The notes beneath the pieces were generated by a model. It was not told the origin of the DNA and ran no database searches. It saw only the letters and a program-made list of their open reading frames with translations. A stretch of DNA of 64,000 bases from Bacillota bacterium (GTDB lineage Bacteria; Bacillota; Clostridia; Acetivibrionales; DTU013). Positions 45,581 through 53,325 of the stretch are shown here, piece by piece. The stretch is from NCBI GenBank assembly GCA_023426125.1, contig JAFABI010000046.1, positions 62,001 to 126,000 on the forward strand. The letters are read 5' to 3'. The first letter of the stretch is position 1. Each line of letters opens with the position of its first letter. The translations under genes were made by a program, and so were the position numbers.

Positions 45581-46393
45581 ATGGTTCGAAGGATAGGCTT
45601 TATCGGCGCGGGCACGATAGGAGCTGCAATGATACGTACAATTATTGGTTCCGGATTTTCATCCGCTTCCGTTATTTATGCCTCTGACGTGGAAAATGAA
45701 AAACTCATGCAGCTGAAAAGGGAAACAGGAATCAACATATGTCCCGATAATGCAACACTTGCAGCCGGTTCCGATGTCATCGTCATCGCCGTCAAGCCGC
45801 AGTTGGTCAAAAAGGTGGTAGGAGATATCAAAGCGGAATTGGAAGGTAAAATGATCATTACCATCGCAGCAGGAATACCGATCAAGATCTATGAAGATAT
45901 TCTGGGACACAGCAGGAGAATTTTCCGCGCGATGCCCAACCTTCCCCTGCTGGTCGGAGAAGGAATGACGCTCATTGCCTGCAAGGATGGCTCGGACAGT
46001 GATGATATGGAGTTTTGCAAATCTTTCTTCAAAAACTTCGGCAGGGTGGAGGAAATGGACGAGAGCCTGCTTAGTACGGTGATTTCCTTAACAGCCAGCA
46101 GCCCTGCCTATGTTTTCCTGCTGATAGAGTCCATTGCCACCTCCGTGGTAAGAAGCGGAATACCTGTCAATATGGCGTATAGAATTATTGCGCAAACCAT
46201 ACTGGGCTCTGCAAAGATGCTTCTTGAGTCCGGGGAGGAGCATGATAGACTGGTTGATGAATTGAATGAGGAACTGGAATCGGAAACCGGAGGGGTGGAG
46301 CCTTACAATAAGGACAAAATCAGAAAGGCTTTGATGGAGGCTGTTGACGCTTGCAACCAAAAGGCCTTGTTATTTGAAAAGATATCCGAATAG
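45581..46393 (+). CDS. proC: Pyrroline-5-carboxylate reductase-like protein, divergent
   Basis: A 270-residue protein of the P5C reductase family. The N-terminal NAD(P) fold has GFIGAGTIGAAMIRTIIGSG, then VIVIAVKPQLV and the second motif RAMPNLPLLVGEGMT. The C-terminal dimer region SLTASSPAYVFLLIESIATS is close to consensus. The usual loop with TSPGGTT, whose Thr contacts the substrate in known enzymes, is absent: the sequence there is ELESETGGVEPYNKD. It may therefore not be a genuine P5C reductase; a ComER-type or other imine reductase is possible. Confidence 0.75.
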   Translation: MVRRIGFIGAGTIGAAMIRTIIGSGFSSASVIYASDVENEKLMQLKRETGINICPDNATLAAGSDVIVIAVKPQLVKKVVGDIKAELEGKMIITIAAGIPIKIYEDILGHSRRIFRAMPNLPLLVGEGMTLIACKDGSDSDDMEFCKSFFKNFGRVEEMDESLLSTVISLTASSPAYVFLLIESIATSVVRSGIPVNMAYRIIAQTILGSAKMLLESGEEHDRLVDELNEELESETGGVEPYNKDKIRKALMEAVDACNQKALLFEKISE

Positions 46394-46486
46394 AAAAACC
46401 CGGCCGGATTAGGGAAATTCACATTCAGGGCTGGTCATTCCGCTGCGCTCGACTGCTCGCCCATGCAGCCCGGGTACCCGGGGGGT

Positions 46487-47398
46487 CTACTGTTTTTTAT
46501 TTTTCACCGCCGGGTTCTGGCTTGCACCGGGCGTCGAGAGCAGATCAAACATGACTGTGACGGCAAGCAAATCGGCAGAACCGCCCGGACTGATGTTCCT
46601 TTCGATAAAATCCCTATCCATGGCATGAATCATTTTAATGCCTGAGGAGGTGAACATCCCACCTTCCTTCAGGGCTCTTGACGAGTACTCTTTTACATAT
46701 TCCAGCGCATCCGGATCTTTCCTTGCCGCAATGTTTGTATCGTCATTTACCGCCATCAGGTGTAAAAGCGTCTGAACCAGAATACTGTTAACGGGATATT
46801 TGTTCGTGGACTTAAGCTTCCTGAAAGCCGGAAGGGAGTGGGTCCTTACCGTTGGAAAGCCGGCTTCAGCTTCTCCGCGGATTCCTTTGAAACCGTATTT
46901 CTTATACATTTTTTCTCCATTGCTGAAATCTTCCGTCTTGCTGATGGCAGTCAGTTCCCGGCAGCATATGCCCTCTGTCATCAACGAAATGGTTTTACAA
47001 ATTTCTTCCGCATCCGGCAGATGATTTTCCTTCCGTGCCCGGCACCAGCCTGACGCCGCGCAAATGATCCCCAGGGAAAATATCAGGCCCTTGTGGGTAT
47101 TGACGCCTCCGGTGGCATTAAACATGGCTTTTTCCGCTTCCAGGCCTAATGGCCTTAAGCTTTTCAGCAGCTCCCGGAGGTCGTCCCCCTGGAAATCCGC
47201 TCCCTGTAAAGCGCATTTAAAGAAATAATAGGGAAGGGCTGCAGTGCTGGACATAAAACTAAAAAAATCCATGTCCCGATGGGCTCCCTGGTTGAATCTG
47301 TCCACCAGCCCCGGTTTAGGGGAGGCGGAGACCTCATAAAGCAGTGACATGACTGCAAAGCGCCCGATGGTTTCGCAAACTTCCGTTTTGGACTGCAT
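46487..47398 (-). CDS. citG: Triphosphoribosyl-dephospho-CoA synthase
   Basis: About 303 residues from ATG 47398, chosen over GTG 47407 for spacing to AGGAAGGG. Family motifs: SPKPGLVDRFNQGAHRDMDF near residue 30, NATGGVNTHKGLIF near 95, and GEAEAGFPTVRTHSLPAF near 175. It makes the precursor of the citrate lyase prosthetic group from ATP and dephospho-CoA, which CitX then attaches to CitD. Last gene of the cit operon; a 77-bp repeat separates it from citX. Confidence 0.93.
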   Translation of the reverse strand: MQSKTEVCETIGRFAVMSLLYEVSASPKPGLVDRFNQGAHRDMDFFSFMSSTAALPYYFFKCALQGADFQGDDLRELLKSLRPLGLEAEKAMFNATGGVNTHKGLIFSLGIICAASGWCRARKENHLPDAEEICKTISLMTEGICCRELTAISKTEDFSNGEKMYKKYGFKGIRGEAEAGFPTVRTHSLPAFRKLKSTNKYPVNSILVQTLLHLMAVNDDTNIAARKDPDALEYVKEYSSRALKEGGMFTSSGIKMIHAMDRDFIERNISPGGSADLLAVTVMFDLLSTPGASQNPAVKNKKQ

Positions 47399-47435
47399 CC
47401 TTACCACCCTTCCTGATAATCAGATAATATTCCAA

Positions 47436-47512
47436 TGTAGGGGCGGCCATTGGCCGTTCGGTAAATGTTTGACGCAGATTGCATTTGCGGACGCGCAATG
47501 CGCGCCCCTACA
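47436..47512. repeat. MITE-like inverted repeat element between citX and citG
   Basis: A 77-bp element with perfect 10-bp ends TGTAGGGGCG / CGCCCCTACA; pairing extends imperfectly to about 31 bp (…CATTGGCCG… with …CGCGCAATG…). Small palindromes with such GTAGGGGCG ends are common interspersed elements in bacteria (recollection). Transcribed with the operon, it would form a long hairpin that might lower citG expression. The gap from 47399 to 47555 holds nothing else. Confidence 0.75.
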
Positions 47513-47555
47513 CGATTGCCCTGCCCCGGGTTTGTCAAACGTATCCGGTAACGGA

Positions 47556-48101
47556 TCACCCGGAAGCCATTACGGTGTTTTGCTTCATATAGGCTTCAAC
47601 CATAGAATCAATCTCCTTCAGAAGATCTTCAACATTATGCGCCCGGCTTCTTGCGCATGCATGGGCGTCCTTGCCGCATATCAGGCATTTGCGCCTTGAA
47701 TGGTTCAATGCCTCGCGTGAGACGGCAATTCCGCCACGTCCAATGACGTCGAAGTCAAACAGTCTTCCTATGGGATGTTCATGTTCAATACGCAGTACAA
47801 GCTCCTTGAGGCGGAATTCATCCAGATTTGCAACGATATACGCTTCGTACCCTGTGGCATGGTTGTGGGATTCACAATATACGGGAGAGGTGCCGTTTTC
47901 CATGAGCTTCTGGATAAGCGCATGATAGCCCTCTCCAAAGATGATTCTGCTGACAGGAGTTTTTTTATATTTTCCCGGCATGTTTACCGTAAAGGAGACC
48001 AGGGGCATTTCATACAGAAGGATGAGCTCCCTGTGCCTTTCGACCCTCTCTTCACGGGCCTTGAGCATCTGCTCCAGGCTTACCTCTCTTATGGTAGTCA
48101 T
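47556..48101 (-). CDS. citX: Apo-citrate lyase phosphoribosyl-dephospho-CoA transferase
   Basis: A 181-residue transferase. MTTIREVSLEQMLKAREERV is the usual CitX N terminus. GRGGIAVSREALNHSRRKCL near residue 120 and CGKDAHACARSRAHN are family motifs. It loads the 2'-(5''-triphosphoribosyl)-3'-dephospho-CoA group on Ser14 of CitD. Its start lies 2 bases from the citF stop, with AGAGGAG inside the end of citF. Confidence 0.93.
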   Translation of the reverse strand: MTTIREVSLEQMLKAREERVERHRELILLYEMPLVSFTVNMPGKYKKTPVSRIIFGEGYHALIQKLMENGTSPVYCESHNHATGYEAYIVANLDEFRLKELVLRIEHEHPIGRLFDFDVIGRGGIAVSREALNHSRRKCLICGKDAHACARSRAHNVEDLLKEIDSMVEAYMKQNTVMASG

Positions 48102-48103
48102 CG

Positions 48104-49663
48104 TCAGCTCCTCTTCTTTACCTGTCTGATAATATCTAAAACCGAACCGTCCCTATACCTTACGATTCCCACAATCTTATCCTCCCATTGGATAGGCTCG
48201 GGCTTGCCTACGATCTTATCCGCTTTCGCCTTCAGCTCTTCAATGGTACTGACGGGTATATTTGCCGCTCTCAGGTTTTTAATCAGATCCTGCCTTAAAG
48301 GATTTACGGCGATGCCCTGGTCAGTTACCAGGATGTCGATGGTGTCGCCGGGCGTTATAACAGTATTCACCCTGTCAAGGATCGTAGGCATTCTGCCTCT
48401 GATCAGCGGTGCGACGATGATGGCAACGGAAGCCCCGGCCGCCGTATCGCAGTGTCCTCCTGATGCGCCCAGCAGTACGCCGTCGGAGCCGGTGATGACG
48501 TTGACATTGAAATCCAGGTCAATCTCCAGAGCGCTTAATATGACGACGTCGAGCTGATGCGCGGCACATCCTTCATTGTCGGGGCTGGCATAGTATTCGG
48601 CATCGATCTGGTGATGGAACCGGTTGTTTTTCAGGGATTCCACAGCTTTCAAGTCAAAGCTCTGTACGTCCAGGATCCTGTTGATCAAGCCTTCCTCATG
48701 CATTTCGACGATCTGCTGGGTGATTCCGCCCAGGGCAAAGCTTGCCTTTATGTTGGCGGCAATCATCTTGTCCCTCAAAAACCTTGTTGTTGCTAGGGCT
48801 GCTCCTCCTGAGCCGGTTTGAAGCGAAAAGCCGTTCTCAAAATAGCCTGAGGCCTCGATTACGTCTGCGGCAGTCTTTGCAATCAGAAGCTCCTTTGGAT
48901 TGGTAGTGTACCTTGTGGCTCCGGATACGATGCCTTTCGGATCCCCAATGCAGTCAACAACAACGATATAGTCCACCTGGGACTCGGGTATTCCAAAAGG
49001 CACATTGGGATAAGGCACCAGGTTGTCCGTTATGAGCACGACATTTTTTGCATACTGGGCGTCAACCTTGGCATACCCCAAGGATCCGCAGGCGGAGGCG
49101 GCGGCATTTTCCCTGGAATAACCGTTGGCATTGCCGTAGGGGTCGCAGGATGGGACTCCCAGAAAGGCTACGTCGATTTGAAGCTCTCCCGAGGCAATGG
49201 CCCTCGCTCTGCCCCCGTGGGAATTAATCGTCACGGGAACGTCCATAAGTCCGTTGGAAACCGCTTTGGCAAGCTCGCCCCGTAGTCCGCTGGTCTCAAT
49301 CCTGCGGACGACTCCGTTTTTTATGTGTTCGATGAGAGGGGCGTGGATATCGATCAGGGAGCTGGGCGCCAGTACCAGATCCCTGATTCCCATTTTTGCA
49401 ATACGTTCCATGACCATGTTTATGATAAAATCACCGTTGCGGAAGTGATGGTGAAAGGAGATGGTCATGCCGTCCTTTAAACCGGAGGCTTTGATTGCCT
49501 CGTCAATGGATCCTATGATTTTATTCTTGACAGGATTCATTTGACGGTCCCTGAGCCTTTCGGTGTTCTTTGCCTGGCCGTTGGTCAATTTGCTGCAATA
49601 AGGCCTGACTTCGCCAATCCCTTCAATGAACTCCGGGATTTCTCTTTTTACTCCGTTTTGCAT
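48104..49663 (-). CDS. citF: Citrate lyase alpha subunit (citrate CoA-transferase)
   Basis: About 519 residues from ATG 49663 (GAGGTGG upstream; GTG 49672 is the alternative). Motifs: GMTISFHHHFRNGDFIIN near residue 63, SHGGRARAIASGELQIDVAF (split) near 140-160, LQTGSGGAALATT near 280, and GASGGHCDTAAGAS near 400. It exchanges acetyl for citryl on the CitD thioester. Standard length for CitF. Confidence 0.95.
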   Translation of the reverse strand: MQNGVKREIPEFIEGIGEVRPYCSKLTNGQAKNTERLRDRQMNPVKNKIIGSIDEAIKASGLKDGMTISFHHHFRNGDFIINMVMERIAKMGIRDLVLAPSSLIDIHAPLIEHIKNGVVRRIETSGLRGELAKAVSNGLMDVPVTINSHGGRARAIASGELQIDVAFLGVPSCDPYGNANGYSRENAAASACGSLGYAKVDAQYAKNVVLITDNLVPYPNVPFGIPESQVDYIVVVDCIGDPKGIVSGATRYTTNPKELLIAKTAADVIEASGYFENGFSLQTGSGGAALATTRFLRDKMIAANIKASFALGGITQQIVEMHEEGLINRILDVQSFDLKAVESLKNNRFHHQIDAEYYASPDNEGCAAHQLDVVILSALEIDLDFNVNVITGSDGVLLGASGGHCDTAAGASVAIIVAPLIRGRMPTILDRVNTVITPGDTIDILVTDQGIAVNPLRQDLIKNLRAANIPVSTIEELKAKADKIVGKPEPIQWEDKIVGIVRYRDGSVLDIIRQVKKRS

Positions 49664-49673
49664 ACGATCCACC

Positions 49674-50555
49674 TCATCTTCTATTTACTTTTACTGCATC
49701 GGCAAAAGCAAGCACTCTGCGCGCTCTTTCAACAATGGGCCTGTCAATCATCCTGCCGTCGAGGCTGACGACACCCGAGCCTTTTGCTTCGGCTTCCGCG
49801 CTGGCCTCGATGATTCTTATGGATTTTGCGACCTCTTCCTTTGAGGGCGTAAATATTTCATGAACAGTTTCAATCTGCCGGGGATTGATAATGGACTTGC
49901 CGTCAAAACCCAGCTGCTTTATCAGTTTTACTTCTTCAGAAAAGCCTTTTTCATCGTTGACATTTGAAAAGACCGTGTCGATGGCGTCAATCCCTGCAGC
50001 CCTTGCGGCAAACAGTATGAGGCTTCTGGCTGTCAACAGCTCTATTCCGTCGACCGAACGGGTTGTTTTCAAATCCGTAACAAAATCCTCCGCGCCAAGC
50101 GCCATACCAACCAGACGGCTGCTTGCCACAGCGATTTGCGGGGCGTTTAAGACTCCCTTTGCGCTTTCAATTGCGGCAAACAACTTGATGGTCCCCGGTT
50201 CCATCCCTGCTTCCTTTTCAATTGCGGAAATGATGCCGTCAACCTCAGTGACTTCCTGGGGGGTTTCTGTTTTGGGCATCCGGATCGCATCGGGTCCGGC
50301 CCGGATAATCGCCTCCAGATCTTCCTTCCCGAAGGGACTGTTCAGGGCATTTACCCTGACAAGCACTTCTGTTTTGCCAAAGTCCAGAGATTTTAAGGCA
50401 TGGTAAACAAGCAGCCGCGCAGCATCCTTTTCATGAACGGAGACCGAGTCTTCGAGGTCCAACATGATGGAATCGGCGCCGTAGATGTGTGCGTCACGTA
50501 TCATACCGGGATTGTTGCCCGGAACAAAAAGCATGGTTCTTCTTAATTTTTGCAT
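49674..50555 (-). CDS. citE: Citrate lyase beta subunit (citryl-ACP lyase)
   Basis: A 293-residue subunit from ATG 50555, GGAGGTGA upstream. The start region LRRTMLFVPGNNPGMIRDA and DSIMLDLEDSVSVHEKDAAR show the CitE barrel. The Mg-binding Glu and Asp are visible in LFAAIESAKGV and LGAEDFVTDL. It cleaves citryl-ACP to acetyl-ACP and oxaloacetate. Ten bases separate it from citF. Confidence 0.95.
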   Translation of the reverse strand: MQKLRRTMLFVPGNNPGMIRDAHIYGADSIMLDLEDSVSVHEKDAARLLVYHALKSLDFGKTEVLVRVNALNSPFGKEDLEAIIRAGPDAIRMPKTETPQEVTEVDGIISAIEKEAGMEPGTIKLFAAIESAKGVLNAPQIAVASSRLVGMALGAEDFVTDLKTTRSVDGIELLTARSLILFAARAAGIDAIDTVFSNVNDEKGFSEEVKLIKQLGFDGKSIINPRQIETVHEIFTPSKEEVAKSIRIIEASAEAEAKGSGVVSLDGRMIDRPIVERARRVLAFADAVKVNRR

Positions 50556-50560
50556 TGCGT

Positions 50561-50848
50561 TCACCTCCATGGTTGAAGCTCGTCATCGGATGCTCTTTTT
50601 ACAGCTGCTGTTACCCGTGCCTGAATGGTGCAGTCAAGGGCCCCCTTGTCGTTGGCTCGTACAAGGGCGTCCGTTATCCCGAGCTCCTGAAGCTTTTCCA
50701 GGATAACTTTTCTGATTTGTTCGCCAAACTGGTTTTCAACAGTGCTTTTCAATTGAATTTCTATACCTTTGTTGTCGTTCTTTTCGATGGATATTGAGAT
50801 GTCGCTTGATTCAAGGGTACCTGCGATACCTATTCCATGAATGTTCAT
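50561..50848 (-). CDS. citD: Citrate lyase gamma subunit (acyl carrier protein)
   Basis: A 95-residue carrier. ATG 50848 is preferred to GTG 50857 because AAGGTGG is then 6 bases away and the prosthetic-group serine in AGTLESSD becomes Ser14, as in characterised CitD proteins. The C-terminal part ALVRANDKGALDCTIQARV is also typical. The gap to citE is 5 bases. Confidence 0.95.
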   Translation of the reverse strand: MNIHGIGIAGTLESSDISISIEKNDNKGIEIQLKSTVENQFGEQIRKVILEKLQELGITDALVRANDKGALDCTIQARVTAAVKRASDDELQPWR

Positions 50849-50920
50849 ATTTTCCACCTTCTCCGTCCTTTCTTTGCAATTAACCTTTACCCTGGCAGCG
50901 CTCTTTGTATGGCCGCAGCA

Positions 50921-51967
50921 TTAGTGCCTGCCGGAAGATGACTTTATCCTCCGGATGATTTCTTCTGCCTCGGAAGAGAGCAGGAACCTGTAAGTGTTTT
51001 CCGGGACAAGCTCCCTGACCTCGTGAATACAGCCGCCGCGGATAGCTTCACGGACCCGGGAAGCGCTGATGGCGACACCCCCCGAGGTTAAACGGGGAAC
51101 GACCTCCAGTTCAATTCCAGCGGTGGGAAGCATTTTCCCCATCACCCTGTTGTAGGTTGATGTGACAGCATCAAAGGGCTCTTCTCCCACATACCGCTTT
51201 TTTATATCAAGCTTTTTTGCAATATATTGTGAAAAAATGGTGATATCAAGCCTGGCATGGATTTCTACCATATCGTCATACTTCTTTATAAAATAGGAAG
51301 GGAAGGTAGCGTCTGAAATGATGTAATCCCTTCCTTCATGGACAATGACATTGGATAAGTGAGAAACGCCTTCCTTGACAAGTCTGTATCTTATTTCGGC
51401 AGGGAAGCTTGAACGGTCTTCCCATACCACAAAGACATGCAGCCTTTGACATCGGGACGCTGCATATTCAAGGAGATGCTTATGGCCCAGTGTAAACGGG
51501 TTGCAATTGACAACAACGGCTGCGGATGGAATGATCCTGCCGGAAGCTTCGGAAAGCTTATCCAGATATTTTACGATACCGTCCCGGCGGTTTTCCATTA
51601 GCACCACCCTGGAGGGGACTTCCCCAATGGTATACATGCCCAATTCAGAGAATATGCTCTCGTTTTCCGGTTTTGTAAATACAAAGAGATGCGGCCTTCC
51701 TCTTTTGTACTCCTCATTGACCAGATGGGTGATTACCCTTGAAGCAAGTCCCATGCTTTTGTATTCCTCATCTACGGCGATGCACTTCAGAACCCTGTTT
51801 GAGAATGAACCTGTCGCCGCGATAGTTCCCTGGTCGGTTACAACCATGGAATATTCAATGTCCTTATCCAATGCCAGCCCCTGCTTTTCAAGGAAGGCTG
51901 CCAGCCATTCCCTCTCATTTTCAGAATTCAAATTGAGGACTTGCTCCTCAAGATGGCTTCCCCACAT
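50921..51967 (-). CDS. citC: [Citrate (pro-3S)-lyase] ligase
   Basis: About 348 residues from ATG 51967 (GGAGG 8 bases upstream). The N-terminal third is a GNAT-like domain (ATGSFSNRVLKCIAVDEEY). The rest is a nucleotidyltransferase with VVVNCNPFTLGHKHLLEYA, whose HxGH-like TLGH binds ATP, and ends in ISASRVREAI. It acetylates the CitD thiol to activate citrate lyase. First of the cit genes; a 119-base gap with an 8-bp hairpin (52039-52071) separates it from icd. Confidence 0.95.
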   Translation of the reverse strand: MWGSHLEEQVLNLNSENEREWLAAFLEKQGLALDKDIEYSMVVTDQGTIAATGSFSNRVLKCIAVDEEYKSMGLASRVITHLVNEEYKRGRPHLFVFTKPENESIFSELGMYTIGEVPSRVVLMENRRDGIVKYLDKLSEASGRIIPSAAVVVNCNPFTLGHKHLLEYAASRCQRLHVFVVWEDRSSFPAEIRYRLVKEGVSHLSNVIVHEGRDYIISDATFPSYFIKKYDDMVEIHARLDITIFSQYIAKKLDIKKRYVGEEPFDAVTSTYNRVMGKMLPTAGIELEVVPRLTSGGVAISASRVREAIRGGCIHEVRELVPENTYRFLLSSEAEEIIRRIKSSSGRH

Positions 51968-52086
51968 GGAATCTTCCTCCATAGCTGCTGCAATGCAGCG
52001 GTTTCCCTGTCTTGAGCATAATTACTACAGGGTATTTGCATTCCGCCAGGCTCCATTGTTCAAGCGGAATGTAAGCCAAACTCCCT

Positions 52087-53295
52087 TTACAGCATCGCAT
52101 CCAGGCGATCCCTTATTGCATAAAGGAATTCTTCCGTATTCAGTACGGTTCTCTTTTCGCTGGTGAGCAATTGATCCAGATCCCTGGTTATAAAGCCTTC
52201 TTCGATGGTGCTGATGGCCGCCTTCTCAAGCTTGCCGGCGAAATCCGCAAGGTCGGTCAGGCCGTCCAGCTCTCCGCGTTTCTTTAAGGCGCCGGTCCAT
52301 GCAAAAAGCGTTGCCATGGAGTTGGTGGAGGTCTTCTGTCCCTTCAGATGGTTGTAGTAGTGCCTCTGCACTGTTCCGTGGGCTGCTTCGTATTCATAAT
52401 AGCCTTCCGGTGATACAAGGACGGAGGTCATCATAGCCAGGCTGCCGAATGCCGTAGCAACCATATCCGACATGACGTCGCCGTCATAATTCTTGCATGC
52501 CCACAGCACTCCGCCTTCACACCGGATTACACGCGCAACCAGGTCGTCGATGAGGGTATAGAAATATTCTAGGCCTGCAGCCTGGAATTTCTCCTTGTAT
52601 TCCTTCTCATAAATCTCTTCGAAGATATCTTTAAAGTTGTGGTCATAGATTTTGGAGATGGTTTCCTTGGTGGAGAACCAGAGGTCGATCTTCTGGTCGA
52701 GGGCGTAAGTGAAGCATGCCCTTGCAAAGCTGATGATGGAAGCGTCCAGGTTGTGCATGCCCATGACGACGCCTGTATCCTTGAAGCTGTGAACGAGGAT
52801 TTTCTCGGTTTCGCCGTCGGTGGAAGTGTAGACCAGCTCAACCTTGCCAGGTTTCTTTACCCTGTACTCGGCATTCTTGTATACATCCCCGTATGCATGC
52901 CTTGCAATGGTAATCGGCTTTTTCCATGTAGGGATATAGGGAGTAAGGTTGTTGACGATGATGGGTGTACGGAAGACTGTTCCGTCCAGTATGCTCCGGA
53001 TGGTCCCGTTGGGGCTCTTCCACATCTGCTTGAGGTTGTATTCCGTTACCCTGGCAGCATTGGGCGTAATGGTGGCACATTTAACACCGACACCGTATTT
53101 CCTGATGGCATTGGCCGAATCGGTAGTGACCTTGTCATCGGTCTTGTCCCGCTCCTCAAGTCCAAGATCGTAATATTCCGTGTTCAGGTCGACGTATGGC
53201 GTAAGGAGGATATCCTTGATCATACGCCATATGATCCTCGTCATTTCGTCGCCGTCAATTTCCACCAGCGGGGTCTTCATCGCTATCTTCTTCAT
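52087..53295 (-). CDS. icd: NADP-dependent isocitrate dehydrogenase (type II, homodimeric)
   Basis: A 402-residue enzyme of the eukaryote-like homodimeric group. The opening VEIDGDEMTRIIWRMIKD and the substrate motif DGTVFRTPI are clear, as are KNYDGDVMSDMVATAFGSL (metal Asp residues) and EAAHGTVQRHY. It interconverts isocitrate and 2-oxoglutarate plus CO2. Position between aconitase and citrate lyase, with a 30-base gap to acn, suggests joint expression. Confidence 0.95.
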   Translation of the reverse strand: MKKIAMKTPLVEIDGDEMTRIIWRMIKDILLTPYVDLNTEYYDLGLEERDKTDDKVTTDSANAIRKYGVGVKCATITPNAARVTEYNLKQMWKSPNGTIRSILDGTVFRTPIIVNNLTPYIPTWKKPITIARHAYGDVYKNAEYRVKKPGKVELVYTSTDGETEKILVHSFKDTGVVMGMHNLDASIISFARACFTYALDQKIDLWFSTKETISKIYDHNFKDIFEEIYEKEYKEKFQAAGLEYFYTLIDDLVARVIRCEGGVLWACKNYDGDVMSDMVATAFGSLAMMTSVLVSPEGYYEYEAAHGTVQRHYYNHLKGQKTSTNSMATLFAWTGALKKRGELDGLTDLADFAGKLEKAAISTIEEGFITRDLDQLLTSEKRTVLNTEEFLYAIRDRLDAML

Positions 53296-53325
53296 ATTTT
53301 TCTCTCCTCGATTATAAGATTATAG

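Noticed and set aside
46428..46486. Possible terminator in the convergent gap after proC-like gene
   Set aside because: GGGCTG/CAGCCC and CCGGGTACCCGG can pair but the stem is interrupted and the T run is distant; not convincing.
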